A stretch of 64,000 bases of DNA from an uncultured Olsenella sp. (lineage in GTDB: Bacteria; Actinomycetota; Coriobacteriia; Coriobacteriales; Atopobiaceae): NCBI GenBank assembly GCA_900314535.1, contig OMVT01000008.1, positions 1 through 64,000 of the forward strand. Reading direction: 5' to 3'. Positions 25,471 through 34,592 of the stretch are shown here, in pieces. Numbering within the stretch: position 1 is the first letter of the stretch; every line of letters starts with the position of its first letter. Both the position numbers and the translations under genes were made by a program. The notes under the pieces are model-generated. The model did no database searches. It was not told the DNA's origin and was given only the letters and a program-made list of their open reading frames with translations.

Positions 25471-25776
25471 CTACTCCTTGTCTCCCTTGATGGAGGCATA
25501 GAACGTAGCGCCGTCGAAGACGTCCTTGATCGTCTTTCCGCCGACGAACGGAAGCGCCAGGAACTCGTCCACGGTGTTCACGAGATCGGAGCAGTCGATG
25601 TAGTGCCCCTTCTCGTTGCGCTGGCTGGTGTCCTGCGCGCGCCATGCTTCGTAGTTCACGTCGGTCAGGTAGTAGACCTTGCTATCGATCTTCATGTAGA
25701 CGGAGTGATGGCTGTGGAGGTAGTCAGCCAGCTGATCGTAATTGATATCGAGTGCCTCGGATGCTCTCTTTCCCAT
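25471..25776 (-). CDS. Conserved-looking hypothetical protein, 101 aa
   Basis: Short soluble protein, no signal peptide or TM segment. It contains INYDQLADYLHSHHSVYMKIDSKVYYLTDVNYEAWRAQD and a C-terminal FDGATFYASIKGDKE. I do not recognise the family. Start ATG 25776 with AAAGGAC 5 nt upstream is preferred over the earlier in-frame ATGs at 25896 and 25842. Monocistronic, with its own strong terminator; lies between the hydrogenase gene and the IS element. Confidence 0.7.
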   Translation of the reverse strand: MGKRASEALDINYDQLADYLHSHHSVYMKIDSKVYYLTDVNYEAWRAQDTSQRNEKGHYIDCSDLVNTVDEFLALPFVGGKTIKDVFDGATFYASIKGDKE

Positions 25777-25889
25777 GGCATGTCCTTTCGTCGAAGGGCC
25801 AGACCCAACGTGCTTGCACTCACTATACCGTTCCTTGAACAAACTCATACATCCGCTTGGGCCAGTGACGGAAATAGCGCCCTCACCGA

Positions 25890-25968
25890 TTGACACTCCC
25901 CATGGCTAAAGCCAGGGGATTCTCGCTTCACAGCAGATAGCCTTTCCCCGCTTTCGCGGGGATGGGTC
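25890..25968 (-). ncRNA. Likely omega RNA (reRNA) region at the tnpB 3' end
   Basis: Between the tnpB stop and the right end lies a GC hairpin (CCCCGC/GCGGGG, about 25946-25961) and the end hairpin. In IS200/IS605 elements this segment gives the TnpB guide RNA, whose 3' end reads into flanking DNA. Presence is inferred from family knowledge; no transcript is known here. Confidence 0.4.
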
Positions 25969-27138
25969 TTACGCCTGCTCCACGAGCGTTCGGGGCGCTT
26001 GCGCGCCCCCGGTTCCCGCAAGCCCTGCGGTACCGTTTCCTTCCGCCAGCAGCCTCGCGCCCTCGGCGGCGATGTTCTTCGCCGCGTTGAGGTCTCGGTC
26101 GTGGCGGGCCCCGCACTCGGGGCATGTCCAGCTCTCGACCCCAAGCACGACGTTCTTGTTCACGTAGCCGCAGCACGAGCACGTCTTGCTGGACGGGTAG
26201 AACCTCCCCACCTTCACGAAGGCACGCCCGTACCAGGCGCACTTGTACTGGAGCTGGCGGATTATCTCTGACATGCTTGCGTCCGCCACGGCCCTGGCAA
26301 GGCGGCGGTTCTTCTCCATGCCCTTCACGTTCAGGTCCTCGACGGCGATGGCTTGGCTCTCGCGCACCGCTTCCGTCGTGGCCTTGTGGATGGCGTCCTT
26401 CCTCTGGTTCGCGATCTTCTCATGGATGCGGGCCACCCGGACCCGCTGCCTGCTCCGCCTCTTCGAACCCTTCTTCTTCCTGGAGAGCCTCCTCTGCTCG
26501 CGGGCCAATCTCTTCTCTGACTTGGTGAGGCTCTTGGGGCTGGCAACCACCTCGCCGTCCGAGCGGGCCATCAGGCAGCGGATGCCGGCGTCTATGCCCA
26601 TGACCTCGACGTCACCCTGCGGCATATCCGGTTCTGGGCAGTCCGTGCAGCAGACGGCCACGAAATATTCGCCGGAGGGTACCTTCTTGACGGTTGCGGA
26701 GAGGATCCGCCCCCGGACGGGCCGGGTGATTCTCGCCCTGACGCTCCCCAGTTTCGGAAGCTTCACATGGCGGGCGTCCACGATCGAGATGCTGTTGGTG
26801 CGGTAGCTCTGTCTTGCACCTGATTTCGACTTGAACCGGGGGAACCCTACCCTTCCAGGGCTTCTGAAGAAGTTCTTGTACGCCTTGTCGAGATCGCGCA
26901 GGGATTGCTGCAGGGCCATGGAGTCCGCTTCGGCAAGCCAAGGGGCCTCGTCCTTCTTCCAGATGGGTATCTGCGTGATATAGGAATTGATGGATCGGGT
27001 CTTCTTGTCCCGCTCGTATTCCTCTTTCCGCATCTGGAGCACTCGGTTGTAGACCCACCGGCAGCATCCGAAGGTCCTGGCAAGCTGCACGCGTTGGGCA
27101 GCGCTCGGGTAGATCCTGTATTCAAACGTCATGTCCAT
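25969..27138 (-). CDS. tnpB: TnpB, RNA-guided RuvC-type nuclease of IS200/IS605
   Basis: 389 aa. N-terminal helix-turn-helix-like segment (EYRIYPSAAQRVQLARTFGCCRWVYN). RuvC residues are all visible: D in VMGIDAG, E in IAVEDLNVKGM, and D in HDRDLNAAKNIA. A CxxC...CxxC zinc ribbon (CSCCGYVNKNVV and CPECGARH) precedes the last motif. The protein looks intact. It starts 6 nt downstream of the tnpA stop, so the pair is cotranscribed. Codon use is GC-rich like the host, so the element is not visibly foreign. Confidence 0.93.
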   Translation of the reverse strand: MDMTFEYRIYPSAAQRVQLARTFGCCRWVYNRVLQMRKEEYERDKKTRSINSYITQIPIWKKDEAPWLAEADSMALQQSLRDLDKAYKNFFRSPGRVGFPRFKSKSGARQSYRTNSISIVDARHVKLPKLGSVRARITRPVRGRILSATVKKVPSGEYFVAVCCTDCPEPDMPQGDVEVMGIDAGIRCLMARSDGEVVASPKSLTKSEKRLAREQRRLSRKKKGSKRRSRQRVRVARIHEKIANQRKDAIHKATTEAVRESQAIAVEDLNVKGMEKNRRLARAVADASMSEIIRQLQYKCAWYGRAFVKVGRFYPSSKTCSCCGYVNKNVVLGVESWTCPECGARHDRDLNAAKNIAAEGARLLAEGNGTAGLAGTGGAQAPRTLVEQA

Positions 27139-27144
27139 GATGGG

Positions 27145-27537
27145 TCACACGTTCTTCTGGCTCTCGATGTACCGCCTGACGGCCGCAAGCGGGGCGCCGC
27201 CCACGGTGGAGACGAAGTAGCTGTTCGTCCAGAGCGAGGGCAGCCTCTTCCTGAGCCAGGGGAACTCCTCCCTCAGGTCGTGGCTGGTCCTGCCCTTGAG
27301 GCGCTTCACGGCCCTGTGGATGCCGAGCTGCGGGTCCACCTCAAGGAGCATGTGGACGTGGTCGGGCATGACCTCCATCTCTATGATCTCGAAGGAGAGC
27401 TCGTCCGCGACCTGCCGCGCTATCTGCCTGAAGCGCTCGTCCACGCCGTCCACGAGCACGGGGCGGCGGTACTTCGGGCAGAAGACCACGTGGTACCTGC
27501 AGCTGTAGACGACGTTGTTGTTGCTCTTGTAGTCCAT
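27145..27537 (-). CDS. tnpA: TnpA, HUH-Tyr transposase of IS200/IS605
   Basis: 130 aa, the typical length for Y1 transposases. The HUH motif is MPDHVHMLLEV (H-x-H), and the catalytic tyrosine lies in RRYIESQKNV near the C-terminus. It excises and inserts single-stranded element DNA. The start ATG at 27537 has no ribosome binding site. Instead a perfect TATAAT (27549-27544 on the minus strand) ends 6 nt before the ATG, so the mRNA is probably leaderless. Confidence 0.93.
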   Translation of the reverse strand: MDYKSNNNVVYSCRYHVVFCPKYRRPVLVDGVDERFRQIARQVADELSFEIIEMEVMPDHVHMLLEVDPQLGIHRAVKRLKGRTSHDLREEFPWLRKRLPSLWTNSYFVSTVGGAPLAAVRRYIESQKNV

Positions 27538-27687
27538 GGAAGGATTATACCATGGATCCCTATCTAATATCGTCTGCGGCGATGCGCCTTATATCCCCAT
27601 GCCTAAAGACAGGGGTTTTACGGCGCTTTTGATAATCGCCAAAGGCGCTACGCGAAATGCAAGAGAATCTGAATGGATGCGGCCAGA

Positions 27688-28371
27688 TCAGGCAGCGGCC
27701 GTGCCGTCGAGCCCCTCTCCGGTGATGAGGTGCTCGAGCTGCTCCGGCGTCTCGGCAAGCACGGGCGCCCCCTTGTCCTCGAGGAATTCGCGGGTGCGGA
27801 AGCCCCAGGTCACGGCAATGCAGTCGCACTGGGCGTTTGCGGCAGTCTCGATATCGACCTCGGAGTCGCCGATATAGACGACATCCTTCTTCTTCATGCC
27901 GAGGACGCGCATGACCTCGTTCACGGTATCGGGTGCCGGCTTCTTGCGGATGCCTTCTGCCTCGCGCTCGCCGACAATCGCATCGAACTCGCCGGGGAAG
28001 AAGTGGTCGATCAAGGTCTGCACAGCTGCGTCAGCCTTGTTCGAGACGACGGCGCAGCGGATGCCGCGGGTGCGGAGGTGCCTGAGCACAGCTGCGATGC
28101 CAGGGTAGGGGCGGGTCTTGTCCATCGAGTGCTCGCGGTAGTAGCTCTTGAAGGCGACGAAGACCTCTTCGAACGTGCCTTCATCGGCATCCTTTGGCAG
28201 GCAGGTGCGCACGAGATTGCGGATGCCATTGCCGATGGCCCACCTGACCTCGTCTGTGCTCCTGAGCGGAAGCTCATAGAGGCCAAGCGCATAGTTCACT
28301 GCGTCATAGAGGTCATCGAGCGTATCGAGGAGCGTCCCATCGAGATCGAATATCGCTGCTGCGTATGCCAT
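27688..28371 (-). CDS. HAD-family hydrolase, phosphoglycolate phosphatase-like
   Basis: 227 aa. HAD motif I AIFDLDGTLLDT at residues 6-17, motif II VVSNK, motif III K in IRKKPAPDT, motif IV YIGDSEVDIETA, and an alpha-helical cap between motifs I and II. This is the Gph/PGMB-like subgroup. The substrate could be 2-phosphoglycolate or another small phosphate ester. GGGAGG lies 6 nt before the ATG. Confidence 0.88.
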   Translation of the reverse strand: MAYAAAIFDLDGTLLDTLDDLYDAVNYALGLYELPLRSTDEVRWAIGNGIRNLVRTCLPKDADEGTFEEVFVAFKSYYREHSMDKTRPYPGIAAVLRHLRTRGIRCAVVSNKADAAVQTLIDHFFPGEFDAIVGEREAEGIRKKPAPDTVNEVMRVLGMKKKDVVYIGDSEVDIETAANAQCDCIAVTWGFRTREFLEDKGAPVLAETPEQLEHLITGEGLDGTAAA

Positions 28372-28763
28372 GGACTGCCTCCCTGGACCTGTGGCCTCGT
28401 ATGGTCTCAGTCCTTATCCACAAGAAAATCTACGCAACTAGGCTAGCATTTTCCCCACTCATGCGCAAAAAGGCAGGCAGACGGTAGTGTCTGGACGCAT
28501 GAGCGCATCCTGGTGGAGCAGCTTCCTGAATGAATCTCCCAGCTTATGCATGAGAGGGGAGCGCCGGAGGAGCATCGGGCAGCCATGCGCTCTCTGGAGT
28601 TTCGTGGCAGGCTGGTAACGTTCCGTGAGGCTTGCCGCGGCCGCCCTGCCTTCTGGAGTACAATGGCCGACGCGTGTGCGGGGACGCTGTCTACGCACCC
28701 CGCGCCATCTGTCGGGAGCCGTCCGTTACGGCACGGGACGGCACAGATGAGAGGATATCTCAT
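28372..28763 (+). other. aspS leader region, no gene seen
   Basis: About 390 bp of divergent intergenic DNA. There is a GC-rich stem near 28720-28745 (CCGTCC/GGGACGG). I looked for a T-box (AGGGTGGNACCGCG core) and found none. No coding sequence is supported on either strand. Confidence 0.4.
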
Positions 28764-30533
28764 ATGGACCAGCACAGCATGCATACCCGCACCTGCGGGG
28801 AGCTGCGCAAATCAGACATCGGCCAGGAAGTCACGCTTGCAGGATGGGTGTGGCACAGAAGGGACCACGGCGGTCTCATCTTCGTCGACCTGCGCGACCG
28901 CGAGGGCATGACGCAGATTTCGTTTGACCCTGAGCACTCCGGCGGCACGGCCTTCCATACGGCCGAGACCATCCGTACCGAGTGGCCGATCCTTGTTACG
29001 GGCACCGTGCGCGAGCGTCCTGAGGGCATGGCAAACGAGAAGCTCGCAACGGGCGAGATCGAGGTGCTCGTCTCCACGATCGAGGTCCTGAACACTTCGA
29101 AGACGACCCCGTTCCAGATCGAGGACCACGTGGATACAGCCGAGGATGTGCGCCTGCGCTACCGCTACCTCGACCTGCGCCGTCCGAAGATGATGCACAA
29201 CCTGAAGCTGCGCTCCGACTTCACGTTCGCGATCCGCGAGGCACTGCACAAGCATGAGTTCATGGAGGTCGAGACTCCGGCCCTCTTCAAGTCCACGCCG
29301 GAAGGCGCCCGCGACTTCCTCGTGCCGAGCCGCACGCAGCCGGGCCACTTCTATGCCCTGCCGCAGTCTCCGCAGCTCCTGAAGCAGCTCCTCATGGTCG
29401 GCGGCGTCGAGCGCTACTGCCAGGTCGCCAAGTGCTTCCGCGACGAGGACCTTCGTGCAGACCGCCAGCCTGAGTTCACCCAGGTCGACGTCGAGATGAG
29501 CTTCGTCACCCAGGACGATGTGATGGGCGAGCTCGAAGAGGTGCTGAAGGATGCCTTCGGCGCCATGGGCGTCGAGATGCAGCTGCCGCTTCGCCGCATC
29601 GAGTACTGGGATGCGATGGATACCTACGGCATCGACAAGCCGGATACCCGTTTCGGCATGACGCTGCACGACGTGACGCCTATCTTCGGCCAGTCGAAGT
29701 TCAAGCTCTTCGCGTCTGCTGCCCAGACCGAGGGCCAGTATGTCAAGGCCATCAACGCCAAGGGTGCCGGCAAGTGGCCCCGCGCCAAGATCGACCGTCT
29801 CGCCGATGTGGCAGCGACCTTCGGTGCCAAGGGCCTTGCCTACATCGCCTTCCGCGAGGATGGCTCCGTCACGAGCCCGATCGTGAAGTTCTTCTCCGAT
29901 GAGGAGATGGCAGCACTCCGCAAGGAGATGGACGTCGAGCCGGGCGACCTCGTGATGTTCGCCGTGGCAGACCGTCTCCATGCAGACGAGATCCTGGGCG
30001 GCATGCGCAACCACATGGCTGATGCCCTCGATATCAAGCGCGAAGGCCATGACTTCCTCTGGGTCGTGAACTTCCCGCTGTTCCACTGGGACGAGGACAG
30101 GAAGTGCCTCGACTCCGAGCACCAGCCGTTCACGCAGCCGAATGAGGACCAGATCGACCTGCTCGACACCGATCCTCTTGCAATCGGCTCGCACACCTAT
30201 GACTTCGTAATGGATGGCTACGAGGCGGGCGGCGGTGGCATGCGTATCCACAACGCCCAGCTCCAGGAGAAGATCCTCGAGAAGCTCGGCTTTACGCCTG
30301 AGCGCGCGAAGGCCCAGTTCGGCTTCCTGATGGAGGCACTCACCTATGGTGCGCCTCCTATGGGCGGCTTCGCACTCGGTCTCGACCGTGTCTGCATGCT
30401 GCTCACGGGCTCTGACTCCATCAGGGAAGTCATGGCATTCCCGAAGACGAGCTCCGGCTCCGACCTCATGAGCGACGCTCCATCTGAGGTCTCCATGGCA
30501 CAGCTCAAGGAAGTCTCCCTGCGCCTCATGTAG
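28764..30533 (+). CDS. aspS: Aspartyl-tRNA synthetase
   Basis: 589 aa class II synthetase of the bacterial type with a GAD insertion domain, matching the usual bacterial length (about 590). Visible: N-terminal OB-fold anticodon domain (VTLAGWVWHRRDHGGLIFVDLRDREG), motif 2 YCQVAKCFRDEDLRADRQPEFTQVDVEMSF, and motif 3 GAPPMGGFALGLDRVCMLLTG. Start ATG 28764 follows GAGAGGAT at about 10 nt. Whether it is discriminating or also charges tRNA-Asn depends on gatCAB elsewhere. Ends at a clear terminator. Confidence 0.96.
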   Translation: MDQHSMHTRTCGELRKSDIGQEVTLAGWVWHRRDHGGLIFVDLRDREGMTQISFDPEHSGGTAFHTAETIRTEWPILVTGTVRERPEGMANEKLATGEIEVLVSTIEVLNTSKTTPFQIEDHVDTAEDVRLRYRYLDLRRPKMMHNLKLRSDFTFAIREALHKHEFMEVETPALFKSTPEGARDFLVPSRTQPGHFYALPQSPQLLKQLLMVGGVERYCQVAKCFRDEDLRADRQPEFTQVDVEMSFVTQDDVMGELEEVLKDAFGAMGVEMQLPLRRIEYWDAMDTYGIDKPDTRFGMTLHDVTPIFGQSKFKLFASAAQTEGQYVKAINAKGAGKWPRAKIDRLADVAATFGAKGLAYIAFREDGSVTSPIVKFFSDEEMAALRKEMDVEPGDLVMFAVADRLHADEILGGMRNHMADALDIKREGHDFLWVVNFPLFHWDEDRKCLDSEHQPFTQPNEDQIDLLDTDPLAIGSHTYDFVMDGYEAGGGGMRIHNAQLQEKILEKLGFTPERAKAQFGFLMEALTYGAPPMGGFALGLDRVCMLLTGSDSIREVMAFPKTSSGSDLMSDAPSEVSMAQLKEVSLRLM

Positions 30534-30555
30534 GAGCAAGACAGAAGATGTATGC

Positions 30556-30592
30556 AAAGCCGGCTGGGACACCTGTCCTGGCCGGCTTTTTC
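30556..30592 (+). terminator. aspS terminator
   Basis: AAAGCCGGC and GCCGGCTTTT flank a loop, followed by TTTTTCC. Confidence 0.88.
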
Positions 30593-30708
30593 CGTGCAAT
30601 GTGTCGGCCTTGTCAGGAGTCTGTGGGGTGCGGCACGAAATAATTCTGGAATGTTCTGGTGATAGAATTTTCCGTGAACGGCGTGAATCTCTACGTGGGA
30701 GGTAGTAC

Positions 30709-33447
30709 ATGCCCCAATTTGATTCCCATTGGGAAGCGCAGGCACAGAGGAACGCTTCGAATGAGCGTGCTGCTGCCGCTTCCGCCCTGTCCGAGGTCCG
30801 CATTCCCCAGGAGCTCCGCCACAACATGGAGCTGTTCCTGCGTCTGACGAGGCGTGTCCTCAAGGAGTACGATCCCAAGCTCTGCAGCAGCTTCGATCTT
30901 CTGCTCGAGTACATGGTCCATGCAAATGACGAAGACATCTCCGAGACAGACAAGGACGAAGCCTATACGCAGGCTGTGCGCCTCATCGACAAGCTGACGC
31001 TCGAGGAGGAGCAGTATCTGACGCGTGCCTTCGCGACGTATTTCCATCTCGCGAATATCGCTGAGGAAGACTACCGTGTGAGCTCGCTCCGTCGCCGCGA
31101 GCGTGTCGTACCGACGGACTCTGCCGAAGACCCCGTGAACGAGATCACGGTTTCCTACCACCGCCTGATCGAAGAGGTCGGCAAGGACAAGGCAGACTCC
31201 TTCCTGAACCGTCTCGAGTTCCACCCGGTCTTCACGGCGCACCCGACCGAGGCACGCCGCAAGGCTGTGACCGCAAAGATCCGCCGCATCGCAGACCTTC
31301 TTGCAGAGAGGCCATCTCTGGGCGGCACGGAGCTTGCGGAGAACGAGCGCCGCATGCTCCAGGAGATCGACTCGCTCTTCCGCACGTCTCCCATCGCTGC
31401 GAAGAAGCCGACGCCGGTCGAAGAGGCTGACACCATCATCGATATCTTCGATTCGACGCTCTTCGAGATGATCCCGAAGGTCTACCGCCGCTTCGATGAC
31501 TGGGAGCTCGGTGCCCAGGCCGGTACCGTGAAGCCGGTCTGCCCAGCCTTCTTCCGTCTGGGCTCCTGGATCGGGTCTGACCGCGATGGCAACCCGAATG
31601 TCACGGCAAAGGTCTCGCGCAAGGTCGCAGAGAAGTTCCGCGTGCATATGCTCACGAAGCTTGCCGACGCGACGGAATATGTCGGACGCTCGCTCACGAT
31701 GGAGTCGGGCTCGACGAAGCCCTCTGCAGCGCTTCAGAATCTCTGGAGCCACCAGCTCGAGATGAACGAAGAGCTCTGCAACCGTGTGATGCTGATCTCT
31801 GTCTCGGAGCTCCATCGTGCTGTCATGCTCGTCATGGCAGAGCGCCTGCGTGCAACGATTGCCCGCACGGCAGACCTCATGTATGCAGATGCAGATGAGT
31901 TCCTGGGAGACCTGCGCGTCGTGCAGGACTCGCTTGTCGAGGCAGGCGCTGTCCGTGAGGCATATGGCCTTCTCCAGACGCTCATCTGGCAGACCGAGAC
32001 CTTCGGCTTCAACATGGTGCAGATGGAGTTCCGCCAGCACTCGGTCGTGCACTCCCGCGCCCTTGCCGACCTCAAGGAGCATGGCCGCACAGGCCAGCTG
32101 CAGCCGATGACGCGCGAAGTCGTGGACACGTTCCGCGCTATCGGTGCCATCCAGCGCAAGAACGGCGTCGAGGCTGCACGTCGCTACATCATCTCGTTCA
32201 CGAAGAGCGCCCAGAACGTGGCAGATGTCTATGAGCTGGCATGCCTCTCCTTCGCCCATGAGAAGGATGTTCCGACGCTCGATGTGATTCCGCTCTTCGA
32301 GCAGGTCGAGGACCTCGAGAACGCCGTCACGACGCTCTCCCAGATCATCGAGCTCCCCGACGTGAAGAAGCGCCTTGCCCAGACGAACCGCCGTCTCGAG
32401 GTCATGCTCGGCTACTCCGACTCCTCGAAGGATGCAGGCCCGACTTCGGCTACCCTCGTGCTCCACAAGGCACAGAAGGAGATTGCCGACTGGGCCCAGG
32501 CCAACAACATCGACCTTGTCCTCATGCATGGCCGTGGCGGTGCTGTCGGCCGTGGCGGCGGCCCGGCAAACCACGCCGTGCTCGCGCAGCCGAGAGGCTC
32601 TGTCAACTGCTGCTTCAAGCTCACGGAGCAGGGCGAGGTCATCTTTGCCCGCTACGGCAACCCGGTGCTTGCCCGCCGCCATGTCGAGTCTGTCGCAGCA
32701 GCAACGCTCATGCACTCCTCGCCTGAAATCGGCAAGATCAATACGATCTACACCGAGAAGTACCACGATATGGCCGCAGAGCTCGAGAAGGAATCGCGCG
32801 AGACCTACCTCAAGCTCCTGAACCAGGATGGCTTTGCCGAGTGGTTCAGCTGTGTCACGCCGCTTGCCGAGATTGGTCTTCTGCCTATCGGCTCACGTCC
32901 TGCCAAGCGTGGCCTCGGCGCAAAGTCCTTGGACGACCTGCGCACGATCCCCTGGATCTTCAGCTGGAGCCAGGCACGCATCAACCTCGCTGCCTGGTAC
33001 GGCCTGGGAAGCGCCTGCGAGGCCTTCGGGGACCTCGATGCTCTCCGCCATGCCTATGCGGAGTGGCCGCTCTTCCAGACCTTCATCGACAACATCGAGA
33101 TGTCTCTTGCGAAGACCGACGAGCGCATCGCCTGGATGTACATGGGCCTCGGCAACAGGCCCGAGCTCTCCGAGATGGTCATGGACGAGCTCGCGCTCAC
33201 GAAGAAGTGGGTCTTTGCCATCCTCAACGAGGATGAGCCGCTCCAGCACCGCCGCGTCCTCGGCCCGGTTGTCCGTGCACGTCTGCCGTTCGTGAATGCG
33301 CTTTCGATCATGCAGATGAAGGCGCTTGACCGCCTGAGGCGCGAGGACGAGTCCGAGAAGCTCACACCCGAGGAGAAGGAGCGCTTCATCTTCCTTATCC
33401 TCTGTACTGTCTCCGGAGTTGCCGCAGGCCTCCAGAACACCGGGTGA
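30709..33447 (+). CDS. ppc: Phosphoenolpyruvate carboxylase
   Basis: 912 aa, in the bacterial PEPC size range. It carboxylates PEP to oxaloacetate, the anaplerotic step feeding aspartate and reductive-TCA succinate. Visible: the first catalytic His in FTAHPTEARRKAV, GSWIGSDRDGNPNVT, the second active-site block VMLGYSDSSKDAGPTSA, and the glycine-rich MHGRGGAVGRGGGP with the PEP-binding residues. The C-terminus ends NTG, as in the family. GGGAGG is 7 nt before the ATG. Monocistronic. Confidence 0.96.
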   Translation: MPQFDSHWEAQAQRNASNERAAAASALSEVRIPQELRHNMELFLRLTRRVLKEYDPKLCSSFDLLLEYMVHANDEDISETDKDEAYTQAVRLIDKLTLEEEQYLTRAFATYFHLANIAEEDYRVSSLRRRERVVPTDSAEDPVNEITVSYHRLIEEVGKDKADSFLNRLEFHPVFTAHPTEARRKAVTAKIRRIADLLAERPSLGGTELAENERRMLQEIDSLFRTSPIAAKKPTPVEEADTIIDIFDSTLFEMIPKVYRRFDDWELGAQAGTVKPVCPAFFRLGSWIGSDRDGNPNVTAKVSRKVAEKFRVHMLTKLADATEYVGRSLTMESGSTKPSAALQNLWSHQLEMNEELCNRVMLISVSELHRAVMLVMAERLRATIARTADLMYADADEFLGDLRVVQDSLVEAGAVREAYGLLQTLIWQTETFGFNMVQMEFRQHSVVHSRALADLKEHGRTGQLQPMTREVVDTFRAIGAIQRKNGVEAARRYIISFTKSAQNVADVYELACLSFAHEKDVPTLDVIPLFEQVEDLENAVTTLSQIIELPDVKKRLAQTNRRLEVMLGYSDSSKDAGPTSATLVLHKAQKEIADWAQANNIDLVLMHGRGGAVGRGGGPANHAVLAQPRGSVNCCFKLTEQGEVIFARYGNPVLARRHVESVAAATLMHSSPEIGKINTIYTEKYHDMAAELEKESRETYLKLLNQDGFAEWFSCVTPLAEIGLLPIGSRPAKRGLGAKSLDDLRTIPWIFSWSQARINLAAWYGLGSACEAFGDLDALRHAYAEWPLFQTFIDNIEMSLAKTDERIAWMYMGLGNRPELSEMVMDELALTKKWVFAILNEDEPLQHRRVLGPVVRARLPFVNALSIMQMKALDRLRREDESEKLTPEEKERFIFLILCTVSGVAAGLQNTG

Positions 33448-33472
33448 GGTTTTCCCAGACATATACTTCATC

Positions 33473-33506
33473 AGCGCTCCTCTTCCTCCGGGAGGGGGAG
33501 CGCTTC
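33473..33506 (+). terminator. ppc terminator
   Basis: AGCGCTCC pairs with GGAGCGCT across a pyrimidine/purine-rich stem and loop, followed by TCC. Confidence 0.65.
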
Positions 33507-33580
33507 CTTGTGCGCCATGCCTGCCAGCACGCAAGAGGACGATGCCCGAGGATGAACGAGAGCATGGCTGCCAGCATGTG

Positions 33581-34009
33581 CTATCTCTCAGCCATCCTGA
33601 TGCCCAGGATCGCTCCTATGAAGACGGGAGCAAAGCGCAGGAACACCTGCATATACCCCATGAAGGCCACGAGCAGCTCGTATGCCATCGCTGTCCCGAA
33701 CGCTATGACCGCACCGAGGCAGACGATATAGACGGCAACCAGGAGCAGGCAGACGGTCTTGGCTGCATGGAGCGTTGATGCTTTGGCTGTGATGCGTGCA
33801 TGGAGATGACTTGCGAAGAAGAATGCAGCCGACCCCAGCATCACAGGCTCGATGAGGTAGCGATGCAGGGCATCGGGAAAGGCGTTGTACGTGTATGCTG
33901 CCTGGCCGGCAAGGAAGAACCAGTAGACAATTGAGGCAGCTGTCGAGATGAGCATGACTGTCAGGGATAGAGCATCGCGTCTGTCGAAGGTGCGTATCTG
34001 TGGCCTCAT
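33581..34009 (-). CDS. Small integral membrane protein of unknown function
   Basis: 142 aa with four predicted membrane helices (SLTVMLISTAASIVYWFFLA; LIEPVMLGSAAFFFASHL; KTVCLLLVAVYIVCLGAVIAF; FMGYMQVFLRFAPVFIGAILGI). No catalytic motif is recognised. AAGGAGG lies 6 nt before ATG 34009, so the in-frame ATG at 34030 is not preferred. Monocistronic, convergent with ppc. Confidence 0.72.
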   Translation of the reverse strand: MRPQIRTFDRRDALSLTVMLISTAASIVYWFFLAGQAAYTYNAFPDALHRYLIEPVMLGSAAFFFASHLHARITAKASTLHAAKTVCLLLVAVYIVCLGAVIAFGTAMAYELLVAFMGYMQVFLRFAPVFIGAILGIRMAER

Positions 34010-34592
34010 GGCTGTCCTCCTTTTCTGCAAGGGCTGGGGGCTGATAAGGCAGGCGTCTGAGCTCCTTTGGAAAAGATGTCCTCTATCTCCGGGCAGCCAT
34101 TGATGGCTTCCGCCGGAGCTGCTGCCTAAGCTGAGTTTGGAATCATTTCAGCCTGGCAGCTCGATCCATCGGAGAACGCAAGAATTCGTCGGCAAGCGAA
34201 GCCGCACCTTCCGCTGTGCCACCTTCTTGCCGGGAAGCTGTCCTGCATCTTCGCTGGACCTGAGGCATATGGCCAGAAATGTATCCGGATGTCTATGTGT
34301 GCGTCCTCCAGGGCGCACCTGCAACGTGTGGGCGTCGTTCTGGAGAGGTGGCCAAAAGGAAAGAGTTTTCTGCCTGCGGCATATTCTGGCAGGCAGACGG
34401 CCATATTTGGTTTCATGGAGTGGCCCATCTGGCAGGATATGTGGCTTATTGGAGCAAAAAAGTTCGACCAATCTCACAATTTATCCCTTCCAGATGAGTT
34501 TGCAGCGGTATACTCTTTGCGTAAATCAACGCCGTATAACTTTGGGGACCGCAGGACCAGACTCATCCTGCTGCGACCAAGAAAGGACACGC
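34010..34592. other. Long feoA leader/intergenic region, no gene seen
   Basis: About 580 bp, lower in GC than surrounding genes. Open frames here lack ribosome binding sites and recognisable motifs. At 34460-34478 AAGTTCGACCAATCTCACA matches the 19-bp iron-gene element at its ends but is degenerate. A TATACT (about 34509) is a possible -10 for feoA. Confidence 0.4.

Larger units (their letters stand above)
25890..27630 (-). mobile_element. IS200/IS605-family element, complete
   Basis: Carries tnpA and tnpB in the same direction. Subterminal imperfect hairpins mark both ends: CCCC-ATGGCTAAAGCCA-GGGG at 25898-25918, and CCCC-ATGCCTAAAGACA-GGGG at 27595-27615, the latter inside a GCGCC/GGCGC stem. 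On the transposon strand the right end reads GGGGAGTGTCAA, with TCAA just at the expected cleavage side. There are no terminal inverted repeats or target duplications, as expected for this family. The exact left boundary is uncertain by about 10 nt. Confidence 0.85.

Noticed and set aside
27601-27660. CRISPR-like or attachment-site repeat at the IS left end
   Set aside because: The short similarity to 25898-25918 is explained by the IS200/IS605 subterminal hairpins; no spacer-repeat periodicity exists.
28372-28763. T-box in the aspS leader
   Set aside because: The conserved antiterminator core is absent on reading the whole leader.
28812-30953. 713-aa minus-strand frame antisense to aspS
   Set aside because: Shadow frame; no motif or start signal, while aspS covers the region.
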